The notes beneath the pieces were generated by a model. It was not told the DNA's origin. It did not search any database and saw only the letters and a program-made list of their open reading frames with translations. Shown here piece by piece: positions 1 through 12,200 of a DNA stretch of 64,000 nucleotides. The position numbers were made by a program, and so were the translations under genes. The stretch is from Eudorina sp. 2006-703-Eu-15. Taxonomy: Eukaryota; Chlorophyta; Chlorophyceae; Chlamydomonadales; Volvocaceae. The stretch covers positions 124,001 to 188,000 of the forward strand of contig BDSI01000066.1 in assembly GCA_003117195.1 (NCBI GenBank), in the 5' to 3' direction. Every line of letters starts with the position of its first letter. Position 1 is the stretch's first letter.

Positions 1-208
1 GACTGGATGTCAGTGGGTGTGTCGGTCAGTCGGCGCGGCCCCGTGTCGACTACCCGATACCCACCCGTCGCTCCCACCGCCCTCGGGGGCCGCACGCCCC
101 TCTCTCCCCCAACCCGCCGCACCCCGCTCCCCCACTGGTCGCTGCGCTCCACTCCTTCTCGCCTCACGCCGGCCCTCCCCCCCGCGCATTCCTGCCCCCG
201 GCCTGCAG

Positions 209-3200
209 GACGCCAAGGACCTGTTCCTGCTGCAGCTGGGTGCCACGAGTCTGCTCTACCAGCTGGCCCATGTGGCTCAGCCCTACGTGAACGAGTGGGG
301 AGCCGGGTTGAGGGAGACGCGGGGGGGCGCCACGGGGGCAGCCGCCGCCGCCGCGTCCCGCTGGGCTGGACGGTGTGAGGATGGTCTGGCGGCCGCCGCC
401 GCCGCCGCCGCCGCCTGTCCCGCGACCGGCCCTGGCGAGTCGTTCCCGCCCGCGACCCGCAGCCACAGCGTCAACAGCGCCATTCACAGCACCAGCTTCC
501 TCGGTATCAACCTGGCCATCATCTTCATGTACAATGTGTTCACGTGAGTCAGCAGAGATTGGTTTCGGGGCCATGAAGGGCCGCGTACGGGATTCGAATC
601 TGGGATCTGTGGATCTGGAACCGGGATCTGAGATCTGGCATCTGGGATCTATCTGAGATCCGGGACCCGCGTCTCCCGCCCGGACGGGAATCGGGTTGCA
701 TATGCTTGAGAGAGTGACCAGCCCAGGCCGCCCCAGCCGGGGTGGATGCTGCTGCCGTAAAGCGGGGGCGGGATTTGGCGTTTTTCGTCGTTGCAGGGCG
801 CATTGACGGCGCAGTTGGGCGGCGAGGAGGCCACCCATCGCCTGGGAGGCCGCCGAAGGTCCGGTCAGACAGGGCAGGACGGGCGTTGATATAAGTACCC
901 AAACAGGATGGGAGCAAACGCAGCCGTCTGGCGGGCAGGTAGCCGGGAAGGTCGAGGCGGGGCGACACTCTGTGGAGGCGACACTCTGTGGGGGAGGGGG
1001 AGCAGCCCGCCCGCGTGTCCACATCCTCCGCCTCAACGATACCTACAACTGTCAACCGCTGAATGCCGTACTCATGCATGCAATCCTCCCCGCGCTGTCC
1101 CTGCCCTCGCCCTCCCCCCACCCCCGCAGGAAGACATTTCCGGTGCCCCGGCCCCCTCCGGCGCCGCCGCCCGAAAAGACCTCCATCTGCGGCGCCTTCG
1201 CGTCCACCATCGGCGGTGACGGCTGCGGCGGCACCACCGCCAGCGGCGGCGGACCCGGCGGCGGCGGCCCCGAGAGCCGGGTGGCTTCGGAGACGGGCCG
1301 CAGCCCCTCCCTCCGCGAGCCATCCCACACTCGCGGCCTCAGCCTCGCGCACCGATTGCTGCGCCTGCCCTGGCGGCGCCACCGGGGCAGCACCAGCAGC
1401 GGCGGCGGCGGCACCACCCCCACCCTCGATCCCATCGCCGCCGCCGCCTCCGCCAGCATTACCACCTGCCCCTCCAGCAACGGCTCCGTAGTCAGCGGCG
1501 GCCTGGCCTCCGTCGCCGGATTCCGCCTGTTCGGCGGCAGCTTCCTGACCCTTCGGTCCATGACGCGCGCCTACCTGATCAAGATCGCGCTGACGCGGAT
1601 CTCCGCGGTGGTCACTGCCGTACTGTTTGCCGCCGTGGTCGTGATGGACCTGGTGGCGGGCGCGCCGCCGCTGTCCCGGCTTGCGTCGGCGGTGTCTTCG
1701 GTGGCGATGGCGGCGGCGAATGCGGCTCAGGTGGTGATGATCTGGCGGCGGCCGTACGAGTACCTTCGGGCCGTGGACAAGTACAACGGGGCGGTGTGGG
1801 CGGTGACGGTCGCGGCGCTGCTGGGCAAGCACGTGGAGGCCTGGGTGAGAGAGAGGCGCGGCCCAGCCGCCGGCACCCGCGCGCTTAAGGAGCGCCGACG
1901 CACTGACGCGCCGACGCACTGACGCACAGGCGCACAGGCGCCGACACGCAGCGGTCGTGGTCGTGTGGCACAGAAGCCACAGACGAAAGAGACACAGACA
2001 CACGGACGACCACGGCTCCCCCTGCAACCAGGGCGCCGCATTCACGAATGACCGCATTCATGGCGTAGCACGGCATCACATGACGTTGCGCGGTGCAGCA
2101 CGACACAGCACACCGCGGCACAGCACGGCACGGGAAGTGGTATTGGGCGCTCAAAGTCCCAAGTCGGCACTCGGCAGCACCCGCCCCCCCAAAGCTCTCC
2201 ATTCAGCCAGTCCTCTGCTGCCAGGGATTGCTGTTACTGCCGCACGCAAGGCTCGTGTCCCCGCCGCCGGCCCTGCCCCGCAGGTGTTTGCCCAGAACCC
2301 GGAGCTTATGGCGGTGGCGGTGTGCTACGCCTCGCTCCACGGTTTCGTGCACGACGACAGCGGGCTGGTGTTCGCGGGCCGGCAGCTGGTCATCCTGGCG
2401 GTGGCGGTGGCGCAGACGCTGCTGTGGGGGAGAGGCTGGGAGTCGACGGCGCGATGGCTCGAGCTGTGGGTCGATGGGTGTGGGGCCGGGGGTCGTATTG
2501 GGTTGCATCTGTTGTACGGGATGTGGGTCGGGGTGTTGGTCGGGTGGAGGGCCTCCCCTTCGAGGGAGTCAGGGTCGATGCGGAGGGGAGCTACGCATTA
2601 GGAGCCGGGGACTGGAGGACGTTGGGGCGACATTGATCTCCCTCGGCGATCTGCCGATTCGTGTACGAACAAGTACGGCATTATCTCGGTGTCCTGATGT
2701 CCGGGCGGGGGTGGGCTCTCAACACACGCACCTGTTGATTGTTTCAGAGGTGTCTTTGGTTTATACATTCCGAAAACTCGTTCAGGGCGTGTTTGTGCGC
2801 ACCTGATCCAAGTCCTGGTGAAACGCCAACCGGCGGGGACAGGCCAGCTAACACCTCGTCCCGTCCCATCCCGTCCCGTCCCTTGCCCCTCCTCCCCCTC
2901 CTCGCCCTCCTCGCAGCATCCGCGACATGTCCATCTACGGCGCGATCTGCGGCGTCTTTTGCGTCGCGCACGCCGTCAACCAGCAGTTCCGGCTGAATGT
3001 ACGACATCCGTACGTGAACTCCCCTCGCTCGGCCCGCCGCAGCAGCAGCACCACAGCCGAACCGCGGTTCGGGCGCTGCAGCATCGAGTCATCATCCGTA
3101 CATGCGCCGGATCTTTCGACGACCGCCTCGCAGGCGGCCTGCTCCGAAACCGCCGGCTCCGCCCACTCAATGCCGCTGCCGTACGGTCACTCGCACACGT

Positions 3201-6200
3201 ACCCCCGGATGACGTGGCGGCCGCACCACCACCGGGAGCCCAGGCGCCAGGCCAGTGTGCCCTCCGCCATGGGGGGTGAGGCGCCCAGCCGGCTGAGGAT
3301 GGTGGTGCCGGGGCCGGGGGCGAGTCTGTGCAGCGCCGGCGGCGCCGCCGACAGCGATGAGACCCGGCTGAGCCCCGTGGACGAGAGTACGGCAGTCACC
3401 ACGGCCAGCGGGTACGACGCGGAGGGCGACGGCGCTCCGATCGTGACGGCGGAGGCGCCGGTGAATGCGGTGGCGGCGGCGGCGGCGGCCGGGATGGCGG
3501 AGCTGCAGGCAACAGCGGCGGCGGTGGCGTCCGCTGACTCGATATGCACGACCGTTGCCGCCGCCGCCGTCGCGGCCGCCGGCGGAAGCGGCGACTCGGC
3601 GCTTCCCGCCGGTGGATTCCCGGACGACAACCCTGAATTCGTACTGGTCAGCGCCTCTGATCTGAGCATCACGGCGGGGCTGACGGGCAGCGGCGCGGCC
3701 GCTGGGGAGCCGGCGGTCGCCGACAGCAGCGAGTCGTTGTTGTCGAGGGCGCTGCGCCGCGGCATGTCGGCGCTCGCACTGACCCGTGGGTCACCTGTGG
3801 ACGACATTGCGCGCAGCCCCGTCGCCGCGCCGCTGCCCGCCTCGGCGCCCATGCGCTCCGTCAACGTGTACGGCAGTACGGCGAACATGGAGGAGGCGGC
3901 GATGGCGACGGCGGGCGCGGCGGGTCCGTTTGCGCGGACGAGCTCGAGCTGCCTGTCCCGCGGTGGAGGTGAGTCGACGCCGGGCACCCTGACACCTTCG
4001 CGGCGCCTCGGCGGCGGCGGCGGCGCCGCCGCCGCCGCCGCCATCGGCGCGCGCATCCTCGAGATGGCGGCCTCCGTCAGTGAGCGGTACACCTCGATGC
4101 CGGGCATTGCCGCCGCCGCTGCCGCCGCCGGCGCTGCGTCCTCCGACACCGGCGGTGCCGGCAACGGCGCCGCGGCCGCCGCCGGCGCCCCCGTACGGCG
4201 CGCCCCATGCCGCCACCCCAGCATCCGGATGGCGGCGCTGCGGGAACCTGTACGGCGGCGGCGCTCGTCGGCGGCGCCGATGGGAATGCCCGACGGTCTC
4301 CGGTCGAGCGTGAGTTCGCTGCCCATACACATCGGCAGTGACCTGGACTGCGGTCTGATGGATTCGGGGCTCCGCTCGCCATCGACGCCGCCGGCGCCCG
4401 CGGGGTACGACGCGCTGATCGTCAGCTTCTACAGCAGCGGCGGCTTGGGCGGCGGCGGTGGCGGCGGCAGCGGCAGCGGCAGTCTGTCGCTGGGACAGCA
4501 CCGCCTGTCTCGGCCGCCGTCAACAAAGGATCTGTTGCACGCCGCCTGGGCGCAGGCGGCGGCGAGCGCCGCTGCCGCCGCCGCCGGCGGCGGCGGCGGC
4601 GGCGCCACGACGGCTGACGCCATTGCTGACTCCGGGGACTTGGCGTCATGGCGGCGGCGGCATCTGAGCACGCAGGTGAGTGCGAAGGGCAGCGCCAGCG
4701 GCAGCAGCCTCGGCGGCGGCGGCGATGACGTCGGCGGCGGCGCCGCCGCCGCGGCCGGCGGCGGCGGCGGCGGGGGTGGCTGTGTCAGCAGCCGGATGTC
4801 GCCGCTTCGCGGCCCGCGGAACGGCACCAAGGCACGCCGGAGCTCCCAGACGTATGTGGCGGAGGAGGAAGCGGCGGCGGCGATGGCGCAACGGGGGACA
4901 TGCCGGAGCGCTGGCCCCACGCCCCAGCAGTCTCCGGCGAAGCGGCAGCTGCCGCCGCCGCACCAACTGTTTCAGCCGTCGGGCTCTGCCAGCGGCGGCA
5001 TCGTCACTATCGAAGACGACGACCTCTTGGCCTGGTCTGCTGAGACAAAAGACGCCACGTCGCCGCCGGGCCGACCCATCGGCCTAGTGGCGCTTCCAGC
5101 GCTTGTCGTACCGGGTGCTGTACACGTGGACAGGGAAAGCCCGACTACCGGGGCGCCGGACAGCCCTAGCAGGCTCGCGGGGGCGCCGGCCGGCGATACG
5201 TCGGCCGCGCTGTCGGCGCAGGCGCCCGCCGCCGCCACCGCCTCCGGGCCTTTCTACCGCCACACCCGACCCGCTGTATCCTCCCCTTCGCCGCTGGGCT
5301 TGTCGGGGGGTGTTCCCCTGGCAACTGGCGCCTCGGTCGCGTTGGTGACGGCGACGGAGGTGGCGGAAGCGCCGCCGTCGGACACGATCGACATCACACT
5401 GACCCTCGGGTCGGTCGATGCCTTGGACTTTGCGGACGACGACGACGACGCGGTGGTGGCGGCGCTGGTAGGCGGTGAGCATCGAGCGGCGCGTGACGCG
5501 GTGGCGGCGCCGCCGCCGGGCCGGTCTGGTCGTCGGTTGGACGAGCAGCCGTCGTTGTCGGCGCCGCAGTTGCCGCTGCCGCCGGAGGCGCTGGACGAGC
5601 AACCCCCGGCGTCGGACGAGCACCGCCCGTTGCCGCCGCTGGCGTCGCCGGCGCCCCCTCATCGGCACCTGAAGCCGTCGGCTTCCTTTCCAACGCTGAC
5701 GTCGCCACCGAAGGCGTCGATGGCGGAGGCGTCGACGTCCGCTGCCGCCGCAGCTGCCGACGGCGCCTCGACACAGCTGACGGTCTCGACGGGCGGCCTG
5801 CGCCGCGCCGCCGACAGGCCCGACGTGGCCGCGGCGGCGGCCGGCGCGCTGCGCGCGCTCGGCCACCAGCTGCGCCGCCTGACGTCGGCGCCGCCCAGCC
5901 GGGAGTCCTTATCAGGCAACCAGGGCCCGCCCGGATCCTCGACGGGCAGCGCCGGCGCCGGCGAGCCTCTGGCCTCACTGGAGGGCCACGTCAGCCCCCT
6001 GCAGGCGGGTCTGGCCAACATGCTGTTCGGGCGGCGGGCCGCGGCGACCGGCCACGACGGCGCGTCCGGCGGCGTGGGCCTGGGGGACCCGTCCAGGAGC
6101 GAGGTGGGTCTGGGTTTGGTTTCGGATTCGCGAGGGGCACGTCAGGAGCTCAGGACCCACCGCACGTTTTGGAAGCGGGAAGGGCCGGGCCTCTGGCTGG

Positions 6201-9200
6201 CCGGGGTTGTTGAAGAGCCGGGCCTCGGCCGCCGTGGCGCTGAGCCGCGGCGGCTCAGCCGTCCTCCCTCAGTCGGGGTATCCGACTTCCACCCCTCGCA
6301 CCCCCACACGCGTTTCCGTTTTTCGAGTTGTTCCCAATGCCAACACCAACGCGGCCTACCTACAACGTCGTCGGCGCTGGAGATCTGCGGTACTCCACTG
6401 TTTGCCAAGCGGGCGTTTGCTCGGGCAGCAGCGCAGCTACTATCTGTCCACCAAATTCCTACGGTGTACCCGTCGCAACCCCCAAGCCCCCCCCCCGCTG
6501 GATCGTGTCTGCCAGTGTCGCCACCTGGACCGGTCGTGGGGCTCCCCCACACCCGCGCAGCGCAGTACGAATATGCCTACCAATTTCCTATACCCCCCCC
6601 TGCCCCCGTGGCCCCGTCCCCAGGACTTCCGGCAAAGGGACCTGGTCTTCGGCATCGTCTACTCGCTGCAGCACTCGGCCGACATCGTGCACCTGCTGCG
6701 CGCCTTCTCGACGTCGGCGGTGATGGGCACGTGGCTGGCGGCGGCGGTGCTGTACGGCACGACGCTGGTGGCGGGGCTGCTGTACCTTGCGGCGCTGCGG
6801 CGGCGGGAGCGGTGGACTGCCTCGCAGCGCTTCCGGCGGGTGTTTTGGGCGGTGCGGCTGACGGTGCTGCACGCGCTGAGGTCGACGTTGTACATGGTGG
6901 CGGGGATGCAGGTGCGCGGGGTTATATAATATAATTTAAATATTATTTTTTTATTAAGGATGTTACAGCGGACCCCGCGGGTCATCGGTGACAGCCATGT
7001 TATATTGGAAAGAGAAAGGAAACCCAGGTGCGGGAGTGGGGGCTTGGGGGGAAATGCAGCTGGCGGTGAGAGCGGGGCAGGTGCGGGATGGTTGGGGGGA
7101 TAGCGGGTTGGGTGTGCATCGGTTGCGGAGCGGTTGTGATTCGGTGACGGGTCGGGTGTTAAACGGTTGCAGGGTGTGGCGGATGACCGTGCAGTTGTGG
7201 GTCGGGTATGGCGGCGGGGGATGGCGGGGGTTTTGGCAGTTCGAGTGTGGGTGGTGTGGGTGGTGTGGGTGGTATGGGTGGTTTGGGTGGTGTGGATGGT
7301 GTGGCACGGGCAACGGCTGTTTGTCATCTCCCGCTGTGGCCCCGAATCAGTGGCGGGGAGGGGCTGAACCGCCGGCTCGGCCCCGCCGCGTACCCCCGGG
7401 GGTATGGATTGGGGAACCCCCGGGGGGGGGGGTAGGGTGTCCCGCTCGTGTTCCTCGCCCAGGTGCGTCGACACCGCCCTCCAGTCGCAACCTTTCTGCG
7501 GCTGTGCTGTTTGCCCAGAGCGGACGGACGGAATGGTCACCCGCCTCTCCGCCCCGCTCAATCATTGCCCATCCGCCTCACCCAACCTCACCCGACCTCA
7601 AACCCCCCCCCTACAGTCGAGTCTCTATCGGATATTTGCTCTGGCAGCGGCGCAGTATAGAATATGTCTACCAATTTCCTACACCCCCCTACACCCCCAC
7701 CCCGCTTACCCCCACCCCCCGGCCCATACCCCCCCGCCCGCCGGAAGGTGCCGTCCCTGCTGGGTCGAACGCTGGTGTCCTCGGTGGCCTTCGGGCTGCT
7801 GGGCCTGCCCGCCGACATCTTCCTCAGGATCATGCCCATCAAGGTATGTACGACATTTATCCGGCACCGTACACGTGCCGGATTTTTGCCGCGGCCTGCG
7901 CCGCGCGCTGCGCCGTTTTGCCGTTTGGCAGACGGTCCCCAACGCCTCCCGGCGACGGGGCGGCGGCTCCCTCCCCTCCCTTCCCCCAGCAGCCCTCCCC
8001 AGCCGTACCCAGCCGTACCCAGCCCTCCCCGCCACGCCCCCGCGTCGCCTGGGGAACCTGCCTGCAGCGTGCGGTCATGTCTGGCTGTGACCCAGTGAGC
8101 CACGGGAGGGTTTCCCGGCCCGACCCAGTCACCCAGCGACCCAGCGACCCGCCGGTCTGGGGCGGTCCTTGACGTTACTTGCGGTTTGCCCGCGGGGCCT
8201 TGCTGTGGCTGCTACTGCGGCTGCTACGTTTGCTACTGCTGCTACTGCGGCTGCTCATTTGCTACTGCTGCTACTGCTACCGCTGCTGCTACGGCTACTG
8301 CTGCCCCCACCCTGCCCCGCCCCCTCAGATCGTGGTGGTGTACTGCCTCAGCTGCGTCAAGGACCCCACCCGACTGGCGCCCCTGCGGCTGGTGAGGGGG
8401 GGAGAGGGGACGGGAGCGGGGTTTGGGGCCGCGGGGCCCTTGGTCTCGCTGGGGAGGCCCGTCGTAGTGGGGGTTGTGGTTGTGGGGGTTGCACGAGACG
8501 GGAGGTAGGAACAAACTGGCTGGCTTTACGAGCTGCGGTCGGTCGCCCCGCTGAGCACACACACGCACCCCACACCCCACACCCCCGCACCCAGGTCGTG
8601 TCCCTAACGACGTACTTTGTGGCGTCGACGCTGGCCTTCACCGCCGCCGCCGCCGCCGTCAACCGCGCGCCGCTGCGCCTGCACCTCCACGCCGCCGTAC
8701 ACTGCGCCATCGACGCCGCCGCCTCGACGGCGGCACTGGAGCAGAAGCTGGCGGAGCGCACCGCCGACGCTGTCGCCGCGGCGGCGGCGGTGTCGGCCGC
8801 CGACGCCGAAGACGGCGGCGGCGCCGGCGAACTGGACGCGGACGTGTTCGACCTGGGCGAGTCTGCTTCGGAGGTGGCGGAGGCGGATGACCGCGAGGTC
8901 GATGCGCTGGCGGAGGACATCCTCATGAGGCACCGGTACGGCGTCCACTGCTGCAGCCTCTCCACCGCCGACTTCGGAGTGCCCAAGATGGCGGACCGAC
9001 GGAAGCCGCCGCCGCCGGTGGCGGCGGCCCCGGCGACGCCGGCTCCGCCGGCGGCGGCGGCGGCCGCCGCCGCCGCCACCGACGTCGACTCGCCGTTTTC
9101 CCGCGCCCTCGGGGCCGCGGCCCCGGACCCCCTTGCGGCGGCGGCGGATGCGGATGCGGCGGCGGCGGCGGCGGCGGGGGACGGTCAGCGCGTGACGCCC

Positions 9201-12200
9201 AACCCCGTCTTGTGCGCGTGGAACACGTTCTGCGCGGACGGCAACACGCTCGCCTCGACGGTGTTTGTGGCGCTGATGCTGCTGTTCAGCGCCATGACGC
9301 GGCTGCTGGGGCGGCTGGGGGAGCACAGGTCAGGGTACGAGCCCGACCCCTACTACCTGGCGGAGCAGTGGGTGCGTCGCAGTATTAAGGGGGTGGGGGT
9401 GGGGGTGGGGGAACGGGGGGTGGCGGGGGTGGCGGGAAGGCGGGGGGGGGGGTAGTTCGGGGAATGGGCTGCAAGGTGGGGTTGGGGTTGGGGTACGGGT
9501 GGGTGGCTGCCCAGGGTGTGTCTTGTGTGCAGCAGTGCGAGGGGCGAGGGGCGGGGGAGGACGCGGGGGGGGAGGGGGAGGAGGGGGGACGCGGAGGAGG
9601 GGCTGTGCAGAGGGCTGGAGGGGCAGAGGGTTGGATGCCTGGGTCAAGGCAGTGCAGTCGGCGGTGGGTGTAGGGGCGGTTTTGGGAGAGGGGGTCTAGG
9701 GTTCTGCTTGTTGGCGGCGACCAGGGGCGGGGTGGCGCCTGCCTGCCTGCCTGCCTGCCTGCCTGCGTGACCGATGATCCGATGTAACCCGCCCTGCCGC
9801 CCCGCCCCGCCCCCCCCGCCCCCGTCCCTGTCGCATGCCTGGCTGGCGCCCCCGCAGTTGCTTCACTGGGTGGAGTGGGCTGTGCGGGGCCTTATGGTCC
9901 GCATGACGGCCGCGGAGGGCATGTCGGGTCTGCCCCAGACGGCCCTCGCGCTGTCGCTGTTCATGGTGGCGGTGGCGTGCATCGTCATAAGCCAGGTGGG
10001 GGCCGGGGGGTGGGGAGGGGGGTATAGGAAATTCCCGGGAGTGGGGAGTGGAGGGAGTTGAATTGAAAAGGGAATAAACCCGAAAAACGAACCCGGGCGG
10101 GGTGGAGGGAGTGGGGAGGAGGGAGGCGGAAAAGGTAGGTGGCCCTGGCGGTAGTGGTGGTGGTGGTGGTGGTGGTGGATGCGGGGGCCCAGAGGGACGG
10201 GGGTTGGCGGGTCGGGGGCGGCACTCCCCACCAGCCCGGCCCCCTCACTCACTCCGCTGCTGCCCCCCACCCCCCTCCCCTGTCTTCCGCCCACATGACC
10301 CACCGGGGATGTAGGCCTGTCGGCACAACAGCATCGCTCCTCCTCCTCCTGCTCGTGCTCCTCGGCGCCTTCACCACCCATCACTCCCTTCTCTCCCCCG
10401 CCCGCGCACTCGCCCTTCCTCTCTGTGCTTGTGTGTACCTGTGTGTATTGTGTTCCCCAGTCTCCCCCGCTACCAATTTCCTAAATACCCCTCCCCCCTC
10501 CCTGCCCTCCCAGGTGGTGGCTCTGGCCTTCTCCGCCTCCCTGGACCCCCGCCTGGAGCACTACCAGCGGGCCCTGGGGGACCTGGCGGCGGCGGTCAGC
10601 GGCATGCAGCTGCAGGACGCATCCCGACACGCCATCACCTCCTCCGTGGACAGATACCTGGGCGAGGTGGGTGGGGTGGTGGGGTGGGGGGGGGTGGGGG
10701 TTGGGGGGGAGGGGGGTGGGGGGGGATAAAAACAAAACAGCCCAGGGTGGGGTAGGAGGCCCTGCGGAGAAGGGGGGAAAGCCTGGGCAGGCGGACGGGG
10801 ACCCTAGGGTGAGGGGGATGGACCCCGCTGCCCGGGTCTCCGGGAATGGATAGGGAGCGCTGCCGGGGTTGTGTCTGTTCTGAGGGTGTTTGGCTGCGGG
10901 CGTGCTGGGTCCTGGCGCTGAGGTGGGGGTGAGGGTGGGGGTGGAGTCTGCCCCTCGCCGCTGACCTCGATCTCCTTCCCCCACCCCAACCCACCGCTCA
11001 CCTCCGTCAGCACCGTTCATCGCCCCCGAACCAATGGCCCTAGACACCATCCCCAACCCACACCCACCCCGGGTCGCTCTCCCCCCTCCTCGCCCCCCCT
11101 CCCAACCCCAATTTGAAAATGTCTACCACCAATTTCTCCAATACCCCTCCCAACCCCACACACTCTTACCTCAACACACACACAGCCCCTGGACAGCTGC
11201 TCGGCGCTGCTGGTGCTGGTGGAGGCGCAGCCCACCCGGCCCGCCACGTGCGACGGCATGCTGACGTCATCACCGCTGGCCTTCAACGCCCGCGGCGGCG
11301 CCAGCCTGCTGCGGGCGGCCACCGGCGGCGGCGGCGGCGGCGGCGTCAGCGGTCGGATGCACGGCTCCGCGCCGGGGACGTCGCTGCGGCCGGGCGTGGA
11401 GTACGACAGCCATGCGACGGTGTACGTGCTGCACGACAGGCTGCTGGGGCCGGACTTGCCGCCGTACAAATTGCCGCTCGAGGAGGTACGATTGGCGGGG
11501 AGTGGTTGGGGGCGGGAAAGCCGGGGTTGGGGTTGGGGTGGGGGGGAGAGCCGGGCGGATCGGGCGGCGGGTGGTGGCAGCTGCGGGAGCCGCCGATGCC
11601 GTTTTCCGTGAGGTCTACTCTCTCTCTCTCTCTCTCTTTCTCTCTTCCTCTCTTCCTCTCTCTCTCTCCCCTTTTCGGTCGGTCGCTTTAATGATGTTTC
11701 CGTACCCGCCAGGCGGGCGGGGCTGTTCCGCCGGGGACCCGAGCCGTCCTCCGCCCCTCTTTGGTTGCTCCTCGCCTCCCCCCCCCCACCCCCCCGGGGA
11801 CTGACCCGCCCACCCCCCGGACTGCCCCGTGGGTCGCAGCTGCCCAGCGTCACGGCGGCTCTGCAGGCGGGTCTGCCGCTGTACACCAACGACACCCGGG
11901 GAGCGGGGCAGGGCGCCATAAGCAAGTGAGGAGGCTATGGCACTATGGGGCTGTGGGGCTGTGGCGCTGTGGGGCTGTGGGGCTGTGGGGCTGTGGGGCT
12001 CGTTGTCAGCTGTATGAACGAAAGAAGCCCCTTGCCAGCTATATAATAAATGTTATGTCTTAAGACGCATCTTCCTGACATACCCGTGTGCCCTCATGCC
12101 CTCCCTTTGAACGATTAATGTTTCGAATGAGTAATGTATACTGTTGCAGTGGACCCCGCTAGGGTCATCGATGACAGCCGCAGCCCCCTCACCGCCCTCC

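Noticed and set aside
549..2057. Long minus-strand open frame (502 codons) opposite the first cyclase exons
   Set aside because: GC-rich shadow frame: it crosses both splice sites of a well-phased plus-strand intron and shows only Arg/Gly/Ala-rich composition with no domain.
6104..6934. Apparent continuation of cyclase exon 4 as one frame to 6934
   Set aside because: A GTGGGT donor at 6104 and CAG acceptor at 6623 in matching phase give the hydrophobic exon at 6624-6911. The read-through frame is low complexity and contains the intronic repeat element.
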